A stretch of DNA of 64,000 nucleotides from Delphinapterus leucas (lineage: Eukaryota; Chordata; Mammalia; Artiodactyla; Monodontidae). The stretch covers positions 13,192,122-13,256,121 of the forward strand of contig NW_022097993.1 in the NCBI RefSeq assembly GCF_002288925.2. The letters run 5' to 3'. Shown one piece after another: positions 11,068-22,375 of this stretch. Made by a program: the position numbers and the translations under genes. Position 1 is the stretch's first letter; every line of letters begins with the position of its first letter. Below the pieces are notes generated by a model. That model worked only from the letters and a program-made list of their open reading frames with translations. It was not told where the DNA came from and searched no databases.

Positions 11068-12281
11068 ATGAAAAGAGAGAAGAATTTGTTTCAAACAAAA
11101 GAACAACAAAAATTTCATGAAAATAAGAAACAGAGATAAATAATTAACCAGCAACAGCAATAGCAATAAGAATGATTACTAGACTTGGAAAAAGAACACA
11201 GGAACACAGGAAAATTTTTACAATGAACTAGAATACATATGAAAAAAGAACCAGTTGTGGCTGAAGAATACAATAACTGAAATGAAAAACACATTAGAGG
11301 AATGAAGAGCAGACTAGGTGATACAGAAGAACACATAAATGATCTGAAAGATAGAATAATGGAAATCACACAATCAGAAGAAGAAAAAGAAAAACAAAAT
11401 AAGAAAAATGAGAACAGTTTAAGGGACTTCTGGCACAACTTCAAGTATACTAACATTCACATTATAGGGGTCACAGAAAGAGAAAGGAAAAAGAAAGGGG
11501 ACAAAAATGTATTTGATGAAACTATGACTGAAAACTTCCCAAACCTGAAGAAAGAAACAGATATTCAGATACAGGAAGCAGAAAGAGTCCAAAATAAGAT
11601 GAACCCAAAGAGAAGCACACCGAGACATATTGTATCTAAAAAGGCAAAAGATAAAGATAAAGAGAGTGGACCTCCCTGGTGGCACAGTGGTTAAGAATCT
11701 GCCTGCCAATGCAGGGGACACAGGTTCAAGCCTTGGTCTGGGAAGATCCAACATGCCATGGAGCAACTAAAACCTGTGTGCCACAACTACTGAGCCTATG
11801 CTCTTAGCCCACAAGCCACAACTACTGAGATTGCGTGCCATAATTACTGAAGCCCGTGCACCTAGGACCCGTGCTCTGCAACAAGAGAAGCCACCACAAT
11901 GAGAAGCATGAGTACCACAAAGAAGAGTAGCTCATGTTCACTGAAACTAGAGAAAGCCCATGCACAGCAATGAAGACCCAATGCAGCCAAAAATAAATAA
12001 ATAAGTTAATTAATTTAAAAAAACATGATAAAGAGAGCATTCTAATGGCAGCAAGAGAAAAAGCAAAGAGTCACATAAAGGGAACCCATACAAGGTTATC
12101 AGCTCATTTTTCTACAGACACTTTGCAGACCAGAAGGGAGTGGCATGATATATTCAATGTGCTAAAAGGGAAAAACCTACAACCTAGGGTACTCTACCCA
12201 AAGAAGTTATTATTCAGAATTGAAGGAGAGAGAAATAATTTCTCAGACAAACAAAAAACTAAAAGTGTTCATCAATACTAA
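11068..12281 (+). pseudogene. L1-A ORF1 (RNA-binding ORF1p) pseudogene, split by SINE
   Basis: ORF1p is the trimeric nucleic-acid-binding chaperone of the L1 particle. The reading frame starts at an ATG (11068) after caaa and is broken early by stops. A longer open stretch from 11302 keeps a polar, Glu/Lys-rich coiled-coil region, then the RRM start (NIHIIGVTE near 11450-11475). The SINE at 11667-12026 interrupts it. The C-terminal domain resumes at about 12040 (TRLSAHFSTDTLQTRREW, LQPRVLYP) and ends at a stop at 12279-12281. Stops, loss of frame and the SINE make it non-functional. Identification rests on domain order and position upstream of ORF2. Confidence 0.85.
11667..12026 (+). mobile_element. 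CHR-type SINE (long form) inside L1-A ORF1
   Basis: A long-form copy with repeated ccacaactactgag blocks, the terminal gacccaatgcagccaaaa and an A/T-rich end. The 11-bp target-site duplication gataaagagag lies at 11656-11666 and 12027-12037. The insertion cuts codons of the ORF1 C-terminal domain. Confidence 0.95.
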
Positions 12282-12771
12282 AGCAATCCTAGAAGAAGTG
12301 TTAAAGGGTCTTTTCTAAGAGAAGAAAAAGACTAAAAAATAAGAATTTAAAGGAAAGGAAAAATCCCCTTAATAAAGGTAAATATATAGTAAATGCTATG
12401 GATCAAGTACATACATAAGCTAGTAAAAGATTAAAAGACAAAAATTATAAAATAAACTATACTATAAACAGTTAAGATAAAAACATGAAGGCATAAAATA
12501 TGTCATCAAAAACACAAAATGTGGGGAAGGGGAGTAAAAAATGTAAATATTTTAGAATGTGTTTGAGCTTAAATGACTATCAGTTTAAAACAAGAATATG
12601 TAGTTATAGGTCAACAAATATGAACCCAATGGTAGCCACATACCCAAAATCTACAATAGATACACAAGAAATATATATAGAGAAACACAAGCACACCAAT
12701 AAATAAAATCATCAAACCAGAAGGGAAGAAACTGCAAGAAGAAGAAAAGTACAAAGATGATCTAGAAAAAC
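12282..12771 (+). other. L1-A inter-ORF spacer
   Basis: This AT-rich, non-coding spacer lies between ORF1 and ORF2. The same spacer is recognisable in L1-C at about 28230-28600 (shared ttttagaatgtgtttgarctt and aaaatctrya blocks), which shows that L1-A and L1-C belong to related old subfamilies. In L1-B the ORFs are only about 58 bp apart. Confidence 0.75.
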
Positions 12772-12800
12772 AAGAAAACAAGTAACATAGATAGCCTTAT

Positions 12801-12814
12801 CCACCAGAGGGCAG
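12801..12814 (+). promoter_or_regulatory. CTCF-like motif in L1-B leader
   Basis: The 14-mer ccaccagagggcag fits the core of the vertebrate CTCF consensus (CCASYAGRKGGCRS) at every position. It lies 14 bp inside the 5' end of L1-B. Binding is not shown by sequence alone. The published core is established knowledge; use at this locus is inference. Confidence 0.5.
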
Positions 12815-12887
12815 ACAGCAGAAGCAAGAAGAACTACAATCCTGCAGGCTGTGGAACAAAAATCACATTCACAGAAAGATACACAAA

Positions 12888-13791
12888 ATGAAAAGGCAGA
12901 GAGATCTGTACTGGATGAAGGAACAAGATAAAATCCCAGAAAAACAACTAAATGAATTGGAGATAGGCAACTTTCCAGAAAATAAATTCAGCATAATGAT
13001 AGTGAAGATGATCCAGGACCTTGGAAAAAGAATGGAGGCAAAGATTGAGAAGATGCAAGTAATGTTTAACAAAGACCTAGAAGAATTAAAGAAAAAACAA
13101 ACAGGGATGAACAATACAGTAACTGAAATGAAAAATACACTAGAAGGAATCAATAACAGAATAACTAAGGCAGAAGAATGGATAAGTGACCTGGAAGACA
13201 GAATGGTGGAATTCACTCTGTGGAATAGAATAAAGAAAAAAGAATGAAAAGAAATGAAGACACCCTAAGAAACCTCTGGGATAACATTAAACACAACAAC
13301 ATTAGCATTTTAGGTGTCCCAGAAGGAGAAGAGAGGGAGAAAAGACCCAACAAAATATTTAAAGAGATTGTAGTTGAAAATTTCCCTAACATGGGAAAGG
13401 AAATAGCCAATCAAGTCCAGAAGTGCAGAGAGTCCCATACAGGATAAACCCAAAGAGAAATATGCTGAGACACATAGTAATCAAATTGGCAAAAATTTAA
13501 GACAAAGAAATATTATTGAAAGCAACAAGGGAAAAAAGACAAAAAATGTACAAGGGAACTCCCATAAGGTTAACAGCTGATTTCTAAGCAGAAACTCTAC
13601 AAGCCAGAAGGGAGTGGGAGAACTTATTTAACGTGATGAAAGGGGAGAACCTACAACCAATATTACTCTACCCAGCAAGGATCTCATTCAGATTCAATGG
13701 GGAAATCAAAAGCTTTACAGAAAAGCAAAAGCTAAGAGAATTCAGCACCATCAAACCAGCTCTACAAGAAATGCTAAAAGAACTTCTCTAA
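12888..13791 (+). pseudogene. L1-B ORF1 pseudogene
   Basis: It starts MKRQRDLYWMKEQDK at 12888. The first 119 codons are open and give the N-terminal region and heptad-rich coiled coil (around residues 40-105). A frameshift near 13245 moves to a second open stretch (13244-13447) with the RRM start (NISILGVPEGEERE). The C-terminal domain follows with stops (LTADF, AETLQARREWENLFNVMKGENLQP) to a terminator at 13789-13791. The overall length, about 300 codons, is normal for mammalian ORF1p. At least two frame changes make it inactive. Confidence 0.9.
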
Positions 13792-13849
13792 GTGGGAAAC
13801 ACAAGAGAAGAAAAGGATCTACAAAAATAAACCCAAAACAATTAAGAAA

Positions 13850-16800
13850 ATGGTCATAGGAACATACATATTGATAACTACCTTAAACGTGAATGGATTA
13901 AATGCTCCAACCAAAAGACACAGGCTCGCTGAATGGATACAAAAAAAGACCCATATATATGCTGTCTACAAGAGACCCACTTCAGACCTAGGGACACGTA
14001 CAGACTGAAAGCGAGGATATGCAAAACGATATTCCATACAAATGGAAATCAAAAGAAAGCTGGAGTAGCAATACTCATATCAGAAAAAATAGACTTTAAA
14101 ATAAAGACTATCACAAGAGACAATGAAGGACACTATGTAATGGTCAAGGGATCAATCCAAGAAGAAGAAAAAACAATTATAAATATAAATGCACCCACCA
14201 TAGGAGCATCTCAATAAATAAGGCAACTGCTAACAGCTATAAAAGAGGAAATTGACAATAACACAATAATAGTGGGGGACTTTAACACATCACTTACACC
14301 AATGGACAGATCATCCAAAATGAAAATAAACAAGGAATCACAAGCTTTAAATGACACAATAGACCAGATAGATTTCACTGATATTTATAGGACATTCCAT
14401 CAAAAAACAGCAGACTACACTTTCTACTCAAGTGCACACAGAACATTCTCCAGGATAGATCACATCTTGGGTCACAAATCAAGCTTCAGTAAACTTAAGA
14501 AAATTGAAATCATATCAGGCATCTTTTCTGACCACAACACTATGAGATTAGAAATCAATTACAGGGAAAATAACGTAAAACACAAGCACATGGAGGCTAA
14601 ACAATATGTTCCTAAATAACTGAGAGATCACAGGAAAAAATCAAAGAGGAAATCAAAAAATGCCTAGAGACAAATGACAATGAAAACACGAGGATCCAAA
14701 ATCTATGGGATGCAGCAAAAGCAGTTTGAAGAGGGAAGTTTATAGCAATACAAGCCTACCTCAAGAAACAAGAAAAATCTCAAATAATCTAACCTTACAC
14801 CTAAAGGAACTAGAGAAAGAAGAATGAACAAAACCCAAAGTTAGCAGAAGGAAAGAAATCATAAAGATTAGAGCAGAAATAAATGAAATAGAACCAAAGA
14901 AAACAATAGCAAAGATCAATAAAACTAGAAGCTGTTTCATTGAGAAGATAAACAAAATTGATAAACCATTAGGCCAGCTCATCAAAAAAAGAGGGAGAAG
15001 ACTCAAATCAATAAAATTAGAAATGAGAAAGGAGAAGTTACAACAGACACTGCAGAAATACAAAGCATCCTAAGAGACTACTACAAGCAACTCTATGCCA
15101 ATAAAATGGACAACATGGAAGAACTGGACAAATTATTAGAAAGGTATAACCTTCCAAGACTGAACCAGGAAGAAACAGAAAATATGACCAGACCATTCAC
15201 AAGTAATGAAGTTGAAAGTGTGATTAAAAATCTTCTAACAAACAAAAGTCCAGGACCAGATGGCTTCACAGCTGAATTCTATCAAACATTTAGAGAATAG
15301 CTAACACCCATATTTCTTAAACTCTTCCAAAAAATTTCAGAGGAAGGAACACTCCCACACTCATTCTATGAGGCCACCATCACCCTGATATCAAAACCAG
15401 ACAAAGATATCAAAAAGAAATTAGAGATCAATATTACTGATGAATAAAGATGCAAAAATCCTCAACAAAATACTAGCAAACAGAATCCAACAACATATTA
15501 AAAGGATCATACACCATGATCAAGGGGGATTTATCCCAGGGATACAAGGATTCTTCAATATACACAAATCAATCAAGGTGATATACCATATTAACAAACT
15601 GAAGAATAAAAACCATATGATCATCTCAATAGATGCAGAAAAAGCTACTGCCAAAATTCAACACCGATTTATGATAAAACTCTCCAGAAAGTGGGCAGAG
15701 AGGGAACCAACCTTAACATAGTAAAAGCCATATATGACAAACCTACAGCAAACAGCATTCTCAATGGTTAAAAAAAACTGAAAGCACTTCCTGTAAGATT
15801 AGGAACAAGATAAGGATGTCCACTCTCACCACTATTATTCAACATAATTTTGGAAGGTCTAGCCACAGCAATCAGGGAAGAAAAAGAAATAAAAGGAAAA
15901 CAAATTGGAAAAGAAGTAAAACTGTCACTGTTTGCAGATGACATGATACTATACATGGAGAATCCTAAAGATGCCATCAGAAAACTACTAGAGCTAATCA
16001 ATGAATTTGGTAAAGTTGCAGGATACAAAATTAATGCACAGAAATCTCTTGCATTCCTATACACTAATGATGAAAAATCTGAAAGAAAAATTAAAGAAAT
16101 CCTCCCATTTATCATTGCAACAAAAATAATAAAATACCTAACAATAAACCTACTTAGGGAGACAAAAGACCTGTATGCAGAAAACTATAAGGCACTGATG
16201 AAAGAAATTAAAGATGATACAAACAGATGGAGAGATATACCATGTTCTTTGATTGGAAGAATCAATATTGTGAAAATGACTGTATTACCCAAAGCAATCT
16301 ACAGATTCATTGTAATCCTTAACAAATTACCAATGGCATTTTTTACAGAACTAGAACAAAAAATCTTAAAATTTGTATGGAGACACAAAAGACCCCGAGT
16401 AGCTAAAGCAGTCTCAAGGGAAAAAAACGAAGCTGGAGGAGTCAGACTCCCTGACTTCAGACTATACTACAAAGCTACAGAAATCAAGACAATATGGTAC
16501 TGGAACAGAAACAAAAATATAAATCAATGCAACAGGATAGAAAACCCAGAGATAAACCCACACACATATGGTCAACTAATCTGTGACAAATGAGGCAAAG
16601 ATACACAATGGAGAAAAGACAGACTCTTCAGCAAGTGGTGCTGGGAAAACTGGACAGCTACATATAAAGGAGTGAAATTAGAACACTCCCTAACACCATA
16701 CTCAAAAATAAACTCAAAATGTATTAGAGACCTAAATGTAAGACTGGACACTATAAAATTCTTAGAGGAAAACATAGGAAGATCCCTCTTTGACATAAAT

Positions 16801-17650
16801 CACAGCAAGATCTTTTTTGATCCACCTCCTAGAGTAATGGAAATAAAAACAAAAATAAACTAATGGGACCTAATGAAACTTAAAAGCTTTTGCACAGGAA
16901 AGGAAACTACACACAAGATGAAAAGACCACACTCAGAATGGGAGAAAATATTTGCAAATGAATCAACGACAAATGATTAATCTTCAAAATATATAAACAG
17001 CTCATGTAACTGAATATCAAAACACAAACAATGCAATCCAAAACTGGGCAGAACAGCTAAATAGACATTTCTCCAAAGAAGACATACAGATGGCTAAGAA
17101 TCACATGAAAAGCTGCTCAATATCACTAATTATTAGAGAAATGCAAATTAAAACTGCAATGATGTATCACTTCACACCAGTTAGAATGGATATCATCAGA
17201 AAATCTACAAACAACAAATGCTGGAGAGGGTGTGGAGAAAAGGGAACCCTCTTGTACTGTTGGTGGGAATGTAAATTGATACAGCCACTATGGAGAACTG
17301 TATGGAGTTTCCTTAAAAAACTAAAAAATAATTACCATGTGACCCAGCAATCCCACTACTGGGCATATACCCTGAGAAAACCATAATTCAAGAAGAGTCA
17401 TGTACCACAATGTTCATTGCAGCACTAATTACAATAGTCAGGACCTGGAAGCAACCTTAATGCCCATCGACAGATGAATGGATAAAGAAGGTGGTACACA
17501 TATGCAATGGAATATTACTCAGCCATATAAAGGAACAAATCTGGGTCATTTTTCGAGATGTGGATGGATCTAGAGACTGTCATACAGAGTGAAGTAAGTC
17601 AGAAAGAGAAAAACAAATATCGTATATTAACGCATATATGTGGAACCTAG
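13850..17650 (+). pseudogene. L1-B ORF2 (endonuclease-reverse transcriptase) pseudogene
   Basis: ORF2p nicks target DNA and copies L1 RNA at the nick. The span of 3.8 kb (about 1267 codons) is full length. The order is: endonuclease with the LQETH motif near 13961-13985, MGDFNTSLTP at 14272 and the SDHNTMRLEINY block near 14530; then the reverse transcriptase with [17 protein letters not shown] at 15240-15295, [10 protein letters not shown], and an intact [11 protein letters not shown] catalytic motif at about 15934-15965 within a 247-codon open stretch (15850-16593). The C-terminal segment has the cysteine-rich end ([25 protein letters not shown] near 17218-17290). Frameshifts at about 13930, 14620, 15300, 15720 and later, plus in-frame stops, abolish function. 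Confidence 0.93.
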
Positions 17651-17856
17651 AAAAATGATACAGATGAACCAGTTTTCAGGGCAGAAATCGAGACACAGAT
17701 GTAGAGAACAAATGTATGGACACCAAGGAGGGAAAGTGGCATGGGGAGGTTGTGTGATGAATTGGGAGATTGGGTTTGATATATATACAGTAATATGTAT
17801 AAAATGGATAATAAATACCTGTTCTATTAAAAAGTAAATAAAATAAAATTCAAAAA
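17651..17856 (+). other. L1-B 3'UTR and A-rich tail
   Basis: A short 3'UTR containing gggaggttgtgtgatgaatt and ataaaatggataataaatac, ending in an A-rich tail against the right-hand target duplication. The 61-bp micro-insertion at 40341-40401 is a reverse-complement match to the end of this 3'UTR type. Confidence 0.85.
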
Positions 17857-17872
17857 AAGAAAACAAGTAACA

Positions 17873-20337
17873 AAATGGCAATAAGCATGTGCTTATCAAT
17901 AATCACTTTAAGTGTCAAAGGATTAACTCTGCAGTCAAAAGACATAAGGTTGCTGAGAGGACTAAAAATAGGAAACAAGATCCATGAATATGGTGCTTAC
18001 AAGAGACTCACTTAGAGCTGAAGACACACAGAGATTGAAAGTGAAAGAATGGAAAAAGATATTTCATGAAAATTGAAACAAGAAGAAAGTGGGGATAGCA
18101 ATATTTATTGCAGACATAGTAGACTTTAGAATCAAGTATATAAAAAAAGACAGAGAAGTACATTATATAATATTAAAGGGATGAATATAAGAAGAGCATA
18201 TAATATTTGTTAACATATATGGACTTATTATAGGAGCTCCTAACTATATAAAACAAATATCAACAGTAATAAAGGGAGAAATTAACAACTATACAGTACC
18301 AGTAGGGGACTTTAATACCACATTTACATCAATGAACAGATCATCCAGACAAAATTAATAGGAAGTATATCCTTAAATGACATACACCAGCTGAACTTAA
18401 CAGATATCTACAGGGCATTCCATCCAAAAACAGCAGAATACACATTCTTTTCATGTGCACATGGAACATTCTCCAAGATAGATTTAATGCTATGCCACCA
18501 AACAAGTCTCAACAAATTTAAGAGAAAAGATATTAAACATTTTGCAACATCAGGGATATAAAACTATAAATCAATTACAGAAAGAAAAATTACAGGCACA
18601 TGGAGACTAAACATTTGCTACTAAAAAATGAATAAATCAAAGAAAATCAGAAAATAGCTTGAAATAAATCAAATTGGAAACATATCTTTCCAAATCTGTG
18701 GGTTGAAACAAAAGCTGTTCTAAGAGGGAAATTTTTAGCAATACAGGCCCACCTCAAGAAACAAGAAAAATCTCAAATAAATAAGTTAACTATCAAATAA
18801 AGGAACTAGAAAAAGAAGAAGAAACAAAGACCAAAGTCAGCCAAAGGAAGGAAATAACAAATATCAGGGAGTAAATAAATATTGTAGAGACAGAAGGAAA
18901 AAAAAAAGAAAAATATCAATGAAAACAAGAGTTGTTTCTTCAAAAAGATAAGCAACATTGATAAACCTGCAGTCAGGCTCATGAAGAAAAAAAGAGAAAA
19001 GACTCAAATAAACAGAATAGAAATGAAAGAGGAAAAATTAGGACTGATACCACAGAGATACAAAAAGTCCTATGAGAATATTATGAAGAGTTATATGCCA
19101 AGAAGTTGAACAACCTAGAAGAAATGGACAAATTTCTAGAAAAACACAATCTTCCAAGGTTGAATCAGAAAGACACAAACAGTCTGATGAGACGGTTTAT
19201 TAGTAATGAAATTAAATTTATTAAAAAATGAAAACAAAACTCCCAGCAAGCAAAAGTCCAGTTCCAGATGTTTTCACAGGGGAATTTTTCCAAACATATA
19301 AAGCAGAGTTAATACCTATCCTCCTCAAACTATTGCAAAAAATTGAAGAGGGAGTTCTCCTAAATTCATTCTTTGAAGACACTATTACCCTGAAAACAAA
19401 ACCAGAACAAAGCACACACACACACACAAAATTACAGGTCAATATATCTGATGGATGCAGAAGTAAAACCTCAACAAAATATTAAGAAACCAAATTAAAC
19501 AATAAATTAAAAGGATCATACAACATGATCAAGGAGGATTTATTTTAGGGATGCAAGAATGGTTAAATATCCCTCAATCAATCAATATGTTACACCACAT
19601 TAACAAGGGAAGGATAAAAATCACATTACCATCTCAGTAGATACAGAAGAAGCATTTGGCTCAATTCAACATCCATTCATGATAAAGCTCTCATCAAAGT
19701 TGGTATACGGAAAACTTATCTCACAATAATATAAGCCATTTATGACAAACCCACAGTTAACTTCATACTCAGTGGTGAAAAGCTGAGTCTTTCCTCTAAA
19801 ATCAGGAATAAGACAAGGATGCCCATTCTCACCATTTCTATTTAACATAGTAATGGTAACCCTAGCCATAGCAATCAGACAAGAAAAAGAAATAAAAGGC
19901 ATCCAAGTTGCAGGGAAGAAATAAAACTGTCACTATTTACAGATGACATGACACTATATCTAGAAAACCCTAAAGACTCCACCCAAAACCTATTTGAACT
20001 AATAAATGGATTCAGTAAAGTTGCAGGATACAAAGTTAATATATAGAAATCTGTTGCTTTGTATACATTAATAATGAATTATCAGGAAGAGAAATAAAGA
20101 AAAAAATCTCATTTAAAATAGCATCAAAAGAATAAAATATCTAGGAATAAACTTAACCAAGGAGGTAAAAACCTATAATCTGAAAACTATAAAACATCAG
20201 TGAAGGAAATTGAAGATTATACAAAAAAATGGAAAGATATTCTGTAATAATTAATTGTAAGGGTTAATACTGTTAAAATATCCATACTTCCCAGAGCAAT
20301 CTACAGATTCAAGAAAATCGTACACCCCCCCCAAAAA
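17873..20337 (+). mobile_element. L1-A, second segment (ORF2 endonuclease and RT part)
   Basis: It resumes L1-A right after the L1-B duplication. The segment covers ORF2 from its start through endonuclease and much of the reverse transcriptase and stops abruptly near 20325 in a poly-C/poly-A stretch, so the C-terminus and 3'UTR are missing. Confidence 0.85.
17875..20325 (+). pseudogene. L1-A ORF2 pseudogene, 3'-truncated
   Basis: The start (MAISMCLSIITLSVKGL) corresponds to the L1 ORF2 N-terminus. Endonuclease landmarks are degraded (a GDFNTTFTSMN block at about 18307-18340). The RT domain shows [20 protein letters not shown] (19238-19300), a GGFILGMQEW block near 19535, and [11 protein letters not shown] at about 19936-19970, where FADD has become FTDD. 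Many stops and frameshifts are present. The sequence breaks off at the AIYRF block near 20310. Confidence 0.85.
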
Positions 20338-21244
20338 AAGCAGGGTAGCTGTTCTTAGACAAAATAGTCTTTAAAAATGGTAAAAAGAGACAAAGAAGAT
20401 CACTATATAATGTAAAGGGGTCAATACGTCAAGAAGATAAAACAGTTGTAAATATTTATGCTTCCAGGATCAAAGCACCTAAACATATAAAGCACAAAGT
20501 AACAGAGCTAAAAGGAGAAATAAACAGTAATATAATAATTGTTGATGATTTTTTAATCCCATTTTCAAAAATGAATAAACCATCCACACAAGAAATCAAT
20601 AAGCAAACAGATTTGGACAACAATATAGAAAAAATGTACCTGAAAGACACAGAATATTCTACCTGATAATAGTAGAATATACAATTTTCTCAAGTGCACA
20701 TGGCACATTTTATAGGTTAGACTATATGTTAGGACACAAAACAAGTCTTCAGAAATTCAAGAAGATTGTATCATACCAAGTGTCTTATCTGACCACAATG
20801 GTATGACACTAGAAGTCAACAAGAGGAAAATGGAAATTCGACAATATTCTTCTGAACAACTAATAAATCAATGAATAAATTAAAGGGGAAATTAAAAAGT
20901 ATCTTGAGATAAACAAATATGGAAACACACATAACAACATTTGGGAGATGTTAGAAAAACACTTATAAGAGGGAAGTTTATAGCAATAAACACCTACATT
21001 AAGAATCAAGAAAGCTCCCAAATGAAGAGCCTAACTCTATGTTTTAAGAAACTAGGAAAAGAAAAACAAATTGAGCCCAAAGTGAGAAGAAGGAAGTAAA
21101 AATTAATGATTAGAGCAGATAAAAATAAAATAGAAAATAGGAAAACAACAGAAAAGATTAAACAAATTAACAGCTGGTTCTTTGAAATGATAAACAAAAT
21201 TGGAAACCATTAGCCAGATGAACCAAGGATAAAAGAGAGAGGAC
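20338..21244 (+). mobile_element. Separate L1 fragment, endonuclease to RT N-terminus
   Basis: Reading restarts inside the endonuclease domain (DKIVFKNGKKRQRR near 20358) although L1-A had already reached the RT, so this is a different copy. It passes a FLKCTWHIL block (about 20680) and a SDHNGMTLEVN block (about 20790) and continues to the MINKIGNH block near 21190. It has no 5' or 3' end of its own. The sequence appears more diverged than L1-B. Confidence 0.75.
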
Positions 21245-22000
21245 CCTCTACCAAGATGGAAGCCCTAGGATTCCCTGGGAAAAGTCTGGCATGCACCAGT
21301 TTCCAGCCTTCCCAACAAGTTGTTGGATTCTATTGCACCCTGGGAAAAACCCCAGCCATCTCTGGGTTCCAGCTAAATCTCCCCCCAACCAACTGAGGCA
21401 GCAATCCCTGGTCTGCCCTGGGAAAAACCCTGGTCCATACCAAGTGCTGGTTCAAGCCCTCCTGCCAAGATGGTGGCTCCCGATGTACACTGAGAGAAGG
21501 CCTGACCATGCTCACTCCAGCTTGATCCCTCCCACCAAAGCTGTCAGACACAGAGTTTACATCAGGATGTTCCTACACAAGGCCATGCCTTCAAGACTGA
21601 GAGAGGTTATGGTTTTGCTTTATTCATAGAACCAAACACCAAAAGTCAAACAAAATGAGAATAGAGAGAAATTTATTTCAAATGAAAGAACAAGATAAAC
21701 CTCAGAAAAAACCTTAATAAAATAGATATATGTAATTTACATGATAAAACTTAAAGCAATGGTCATAAAGATGCTCACTGAATTCATGAGAAGAATAGAG
21801 GAACATAGTGAGAACTTCAATAAAAAGTTAGTAAATATAAAAACGAACCAGTCAGAGCTGAAGAATACAATAACAAAAATGAAAAAAATTAGAGAGATGG
21901 AATCAACAGCAGATTACATGATACAGGAGAATGCATAAGTAACATGGAAGACAGAGTTATGGAAATCACTCAAAAGAATAGCAAAAGTAAGGAAAATTTT
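21245..22000 (+). mobile_element. L1-C, first segment (5'UTR and start of ORF1)
   Basis: A GC-richer 5'UTR (21245-21650) with repeated ccctgggaaaaa blocks precedes an ORF1 start at 21655. ORF1 is cut at 22000 by L1-D and resumes at 27744. The right edge is fixed by the L1-D target duplication aaggaaaatttt (21989-22000). Confidence 0.8.
21273..21470 (+). repeat. Tandem-like units in L1-C 5'UTR
   Basis: Three decayed units each begin ccctgggaaaa (21273, 21338, 21416), spaced 65 and 78 bp, each with a ccagccwtc or ctggtycat block downstream. They look like diverged repeat units of an L1 5'UTR. Confidence 0.5.
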
Positions 22001-22375
22001 CATTTTTATAACATATTTATTGGAGTATAACTGCTCTACAATGGTGTGTTAGTTTCTGCTTTATAATAAAGTGAATGAGTTATACATATACATATGTTCC
22101 CATATCCCTTCCCTCTTGTGTCTCCCTCTCTCCCACTCTCCCTATCCCACCCCTCTAGGTGGTCACAAAGAACAAAGCTGATCTCCCTGTACTATGAGGC
22201 TGCTTCCCACTAGCTATCTATTTTACGTTTGGTAGTGTATATATGTCCATGCCACTCTATCACTTTGTCACAGCTTACCCTTCCCCCTCCTCATATCCTC
22301 AAGCCCATTCTCTAGCAGGTCTGTGTCTTTATTCCTGTCTTGTCCCTAGGTTGTTCATGACCATTTTTTTTTCTC
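22001..22375 (-). other. L1-D 3'UTR
   Basis: The sequence includes the G-rich block (reverse complement of ctccctctctcccactctcc) and the reverse complement of taggtggtcacaaagaacaa. The same 3'UTR type recurs at 48985-49342 and at 53676-54025, so three copies of one young subfamily are present in the window. Confidence 0.85.

Larger units (their letters stand above)
10040..12787 (+). mobile_element. L1-A, first segment (5'UTR, ORF1, inter-ORF region)
   Basis: An old full-length-type L1 whose second segment resumes at 17873. It carries a 5'UTR, a broken ORF1 (11068-12281) split by a CHR SINE, and a long inter-ORF spacer of roughly 500 bp, a trait of older L1M-type copies. L1-B then landed just upstream of its ORF2 start; the duplicated target is at 12772-12787 and 17857-17872. 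Confidence 0.85.
12788..17856 (+). mobile_element. L1-B, nearly complete L1 lacking most of its 5'UTR
   Basis: About 5.07 kb: a 100-bp remnant of the 5' leader, ORF1 (12888-13791), ORF2 (13850-17650) and a 3'UTR ending in an A-rich tail. A perfect 16-bp target-site duplication (core agaaaacaagtaaca) flanks it at 12772-12787 and 17857-17872, so both ends are exact and L1-B is younger than L1-A. Both ORFs have frameshifts and stops. The 3'UTR differs from that of L1-D and of the 53256 copy, so it represents another, probably older, subfamily. Confidence 0.96.

Noticed and set aside
15850..16593. 247-codon reverse transcriptase ORF with an intact FADD motif
   Set aside because: It is a fragment of L1-B ORF2; the flanking frame is broken on both sides and the copy is flanked by an L1 target duplication. 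It is not a retron, group II intron or independent RT gene.
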